Source: an uncultured Altererythrobacter sp. (lineage in GTDB: Bacteria > Pseudomonadota > Alphaproteobacteria > Sphingomonadales > Sphingomonadaceae). Taken from it: DNA of 8,143 nucleotides. The position numbers were made by a program, and so were the translations under genes. Shown piece after piece: positions 5,958 to 8,143 of the stretch. Below the pieces are notes generated by a model. It made no database searches and was not told the origin of the DNA. It worked only from the letters and a program-made list of their open reading frames with translations. The stretch lies in the NCBI GenBank assembly GCA_938009055.1, contig CALLIO010000335.1, positions 1-8,143 of the forward strand. Reading direction: 5' to 3'. Numbering within the stretch: position 1 is the first letter of the stretch; each line of letters opens with the position of its first letter.

Positions 5958-6695
5958 TCAAGCTTGAGTGAGTTTCCAAGTCTCGCCAGAGCGGCGCTCT
6001 TTGCCGTCAGTACGTGTTATAATCTGCCGCTCGGCATGATCGAGCCAGCCTGTTTCGGGAACGCTGGCCGCTGTATAATGCCACTCAAACTCGCCAATTG
6101 ATCCATTGGGCAAGTTCACTTTCTCAATGCGGTGGATGGGCCGGTGCGTAGGGAACAGCAAATCGGCTGGCATTGTGTCGAGCAAAGGCTGACTCGCACG
6201 TTGCAATTGCGCCAAATGACGCGCGGCTTGTGCTTCGCGCTCAAGCGATTGGCCCGATTGCGCAAACATTCGCCGCGCTTCAGCAATCGCCTTGGCAAGC
6301 AAAGCTTCGTCATCTCTTTCGCGCCCGCCGGAGACAATGAGCCCGCTTTCAGACAGGATCAGTGGAAACATTCCCTCCTCGCGCCGGGCTTGCTCAATGT
6401 CGGCCAATGCTTTCAGCTTTGCAGGCGCATCGACGGTGCAGGAAATTTGCTTGCCATCGACTTCCAGCTGGCCGGCCTTGCGTTCAAATTGAATTTCCCA
6501 GCAGCGCTCGACAATGATCTGCGCGCCATCGTGCAGATCCCGAGTAAGCTGTCTCCACAAGTGCATAGGACCCGATGGGAAACGAAGGTCAGACACTGCG
6601 CGCAAAGGGCCAGCCATTCCAGCTGCTCCTGCAAGCCCCAATGTTGACCATCGCAAAACTGCGCGACGGGATAATTCGACAGACAATGTACTCAC
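5958..6695 (-). CDS. Unrecognised Tat-exported protein, third gene of the ctaA operon
   Basis: I do not recognise this 245-residue protein. Its N-terminus is a twin-arginine signal: SRRAVLR (residues 9-15, Arg10-Arg11), a hydrophobic core to about 29, and a probable cut after GPLRA (about 33). The mature protein would be folded before export to the periplasm, or held there by the uncut helix. It has a first part with alternating strand-like segments (IIVERCWEIQFERKAG, then ISCTVDAP), an Arg/Ala/Glu-rich helical stretch (about 126-168), and a C-terminal part with aromatic strand-like segments (GEFEWHYTA). Two Cys (65, 86) are present. The GTG at 6695 is chosen because it overlaps the cutA stop by four bases (GTGA) and begins just before the Tat motif. 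An ATG at 6752 would lie inside cutA and add 19 residues, and a TTG three codons in is another alternative. Confidence 0.82.
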   Translation of the reverse strand: MSTLSVELSRRAVLRWSTLGLAGAAGMAGPLRAVSDLRFPSGPMHLWRQLTRDLHDGAQIIVERCWEIQFERKAGQLEVDGKQISCTVDAPAKLKALADIEQARREEGMFPLILSESGLIVSGGRERDDEALLAKAIAEARRMFAQSGQSLEREAQAARHLAQLQRASQPLLDTMPADLLFPTHRPIHRIEKVNLPNGSIGEFEWHYTAASVPETGWLDHAERQIITRTDGKERRSGETWKLTQA

Positions 6696-7003
6696 GCCTC
6701 TAAAGAATTCAGCCAATCTAAAGTTGCAGGATGCGCTTTGTCGCATACCCAACCCACTATGGCTGGACTATTATAACGATGCAATTGTCCTAATCGTTCC
6801 ACACATTCGTCAAGCAATTCTTGCTTGGTCTTGAATAAAACGCCGATTTCTTCGTCCGAATGACGCTCGCCGTTCCATTTATACAGCGATTCCATAGGGC
6901 CAAGGATGTTCGCACAAGCAATTAGATTTTCATCAAGCAAGGCATTGGCAACCGATCGGGCATGATCGCGGTCGGGGAAGGGGCACCAGATCAGCGCCGT
7001 CAC
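6692..7003 (-). CDS. cutA: CutA1 family divalent-cation tolerance protein
   Basis: This 103-residue cytoplasmic protein belongs to the CutA1 family, compact homotrimers with a ferredoxin-like fold linked to copper and divalent-metal tolerance, though their actual role is unsettled. Matching features in order are ARSVANALLDENLIACANI (with the family Cys at 30), the YKWNGE segment (41-46), DEEIGVLFKTK (50-60) and a final ATLDWLNSL. The usual LHPYxxPEI motif is altered to LHRYNSPAIV (74-83). The length is normal. The GTG start at 7003 overlaps the ctaA stop by four bases (GTGA), and its own stop overlaps the next gene in the same way, so it sits in the middle of a tightly coupled three-gene operon. 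Confidence 0.9.
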   Translation of the reverse strand: MTALIWCPFPDRDHARSVANALLDENLIACANILGPMESLYKWNGERHSDEEIGVLFKTKQELLDECVERLGQLHRYNSPAIVGWVCDKAHPATLDWLNSLEA

Positions 7004-8043
7004 GGCTTAACTGTCCGCTGCGACCCCTCCAAATGCAAGCACCAAGCGGTTGCAATGACCAGCAGCGCACCCACTAATTGGTGCGCGACCGCAAGCCAGA
7101 TGGCCATTCCGCTGACAACCGTTGCAATCCCAAGCAGGATTTGCACTCCGAACGCGGAATGCAGCGCAATGGAAGCGCGGCGATCTGCCTGGCGCACGCG
7201 CCGAGCCAGCCAAATCAGCGCTGCCACAGCGACAAAGGCCCACCAGCGATGCAGGAAGTGAAGCAGGAATGGGTCATGAGTCAGTGCCCAAAGCATGCCT
7301 TTGCGTGCATCGAATTCAGGAACAAAGTGCCCATGCATGAGCGGCCACTCATAAGATGCATGGCCAGCGTTAAGTCCAGCAACCCATGCGCCCAGCAGCA
7401 ATTGCAGGAAAAGGATCAGGGCCACTCCAAAACCAAACACACTCAACGGCGCAGGCTTGCTTTCGCCCGTCCGCGCCAATGCGCGCAAATCCAGCGCAGT
7501 CCATATCAAGCCGCCCAAGGTAAACAATGCAGTGATCAAATGGACCGAAAGCCAGAAGTGACTGACATCAGTCATTTGCCCCGACAAACCTGATCGCACC
7601 ATAAGCCATCCAAATACCCCTTGAAGGCCGCCCAGCGAAAGCAAGGCTAGCAAGCGCCAATGATAGCCCTTGGGGATGGCGCCCTTAATCCAGAACCAAA
7701 CAAGCGGGACAGCGAAAGCCATGCCGATCAAGCGGCCCATCAGCCGGTGGAACCATTCCCAAAAGAAGATGAATTTGAAATCAGCCATCGTCATGCCGGC
7801 TGGCCCTGCTTCGTAGATAAATTCAGGTGTTTCGCGATATTCAGCGAATTCCGTTTGCCATGCTTCTTCGCTTAATGGCGGAAGAATGCCGGATACAGGC
7901 TGCCACTGGGTGATCGACAATCCACTTTCCGTTAGCCGCGTGATCCCACCGACAAAGACGATCAGCACGATCATCGACGCGACGACATAAAGCCAATTGG
8001 CGAGCGCTATGGGTCTTACAGAGGTGGGCAATGGACTTGTCAT
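7000..8043 (-). CDS. ctaA: Heme A synthase (COX15/CtaA)
   Basis: This inner-membrane enzyme oxidises the C8 methyl group of heme O to the formyl group of heme A, the cofactor of aa3-type cytochrome oxidases. The 347 residues show the family's eight-helix plan in two similar halves. The four heme-binding His are in place: His99 (EWFHRLMGR), His168 (SVHLITALF), His265 (LHFLHRWWAF) and His321 (VAHQLVGALL). The first extracytoplasmic loop has GGITRLTESGLSITQWQPVSGILPP, a hallmark of the proteobacterial type. The ATG at 8043 is chosen because it leaves a normal short N-terminus before helix 1; the frame runs on to 8136, but the extra 31 residues do not look like a membrane protein. AGGGA lies about 11 bases upstream. 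It is first in an operon with cutA and a Tat-exported protein gene. Its promoter should lie in 8044-8143 or beyond. Confidence 0.95.
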   Translation of the reverse strand: MTSPLPTSVRPIALANWLYVVASMIVLIVFVGGITRLTESGLSITQWQPVSGILPPLSEEAWQTEFAEYRETPEFIYEAGPAGMTMADFKFIFFWEWFHRLMGRLIGMAFAVPLVWFWIKGAIPKGYHWRLLALLSLGGLQGVFGWLMVRSGLSGQMTDVSHFWLSVHLITALFTLGGLIWTALDLRALARTGESKPAPLSVFGFGVALILFLQLLLGAWVAGLNAGHASYEWPLMHGHFVPEFDARKGMLWALTHDPFLLHFLHRWWAFVAVAALIWLARRVRQADRRASIALHSAFGVQILLGIATVVSGMAIWLAVAHQLVGALLVIATAWCLHLEGSQRTVKP

Positions 8044-8143
8044 ATTGGCGCGATCCCTGTGCTCCAATTTGGGAAAGTGCAAGTATCTTTGCCGCAATTG
8101 CCCATGCAGGCCTTGCAACATGAGATGGTATAACATAGATGCT

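Noticed and set aside
6132..6647. Plus-strand open frame (171 codons) opposite the Tat-signal gene
   Set aside because: The minus-strand reading has an export signal and coupled start; the plus-strand reading is rich in scattered Arg, Gln, Leu and Cys and resembles no protein.
8129..8134. Plus-strand TGGTATAAC resembling an extended -10 box near the right edge
   Set aside because: There is no acceptable -35 at the right distance and no downstream gene is visible before the window ends.

Overview
The window looks like a chromosomal housekeeping segment from an alphaproteobacterium, most likely Sphingomonadales and plausibly Erythrobacteraceae. The reasons are a class I fumarase of alphaproteobacterial type, a small exported UrcA-family protein, a 159-residue ribosomal protein L13, an S9 with an acidic Ala/Glu-rich N-terminal extension, and a COX15-type heme A synthase. 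I placed it by recognising families, not by database search. I see no transposase, integrase, phage gene, CRISPR array, rRNA or complete tRNA.

Left part, plus strand (1-2868): the 3' end of an iron-sulfur class I fumarate hydratase. It is followed by a two-gene signalling unit: a four-helix membrane LytS-type histidine kinase whose end overlaps the start of its LytTR-family response regulator by 8 bases. No target gene can be identified here.

Middle (2869-4660): a short convergent gap with two adjacent hairpins, the larger being a likely terminator for the minus-strand urcA-like gene. Upstream of that gene is a roughly 209-base divergent spacer. Two plus-strand genes follow: an 88-residue three-helix membrane protein of unknown role and a calcineurin-like metallophosphoesterase. 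The phosphoesterase converges on the ribosomal genes, and a strong intrinsic terminator for those lies in the gap.

Right part, minus strand (4661-8043): two operons. rplM-rpsI (L13-S9) is joined by a one-base TAATG stop/start overlap. Upstream of it, ctaA (heme A synthase), cutA and a gene for an unrecognised Tat-exported protein are joined by two four-base GTGA overlaps, so they are probably translated in a coupled way. The last of these is the least explained gene: its position suggests, but does not prove, a role beside cytochrome oxidase or metal homeostasis in the periplasm.

The window is mainly ordinary core genome. I found no clear evidence of a new multi-gene system. The best leads are the Tat-exported unknown, the S9 extension, the two-component sensor with its long periplasmic loop, and the small membrane protein.
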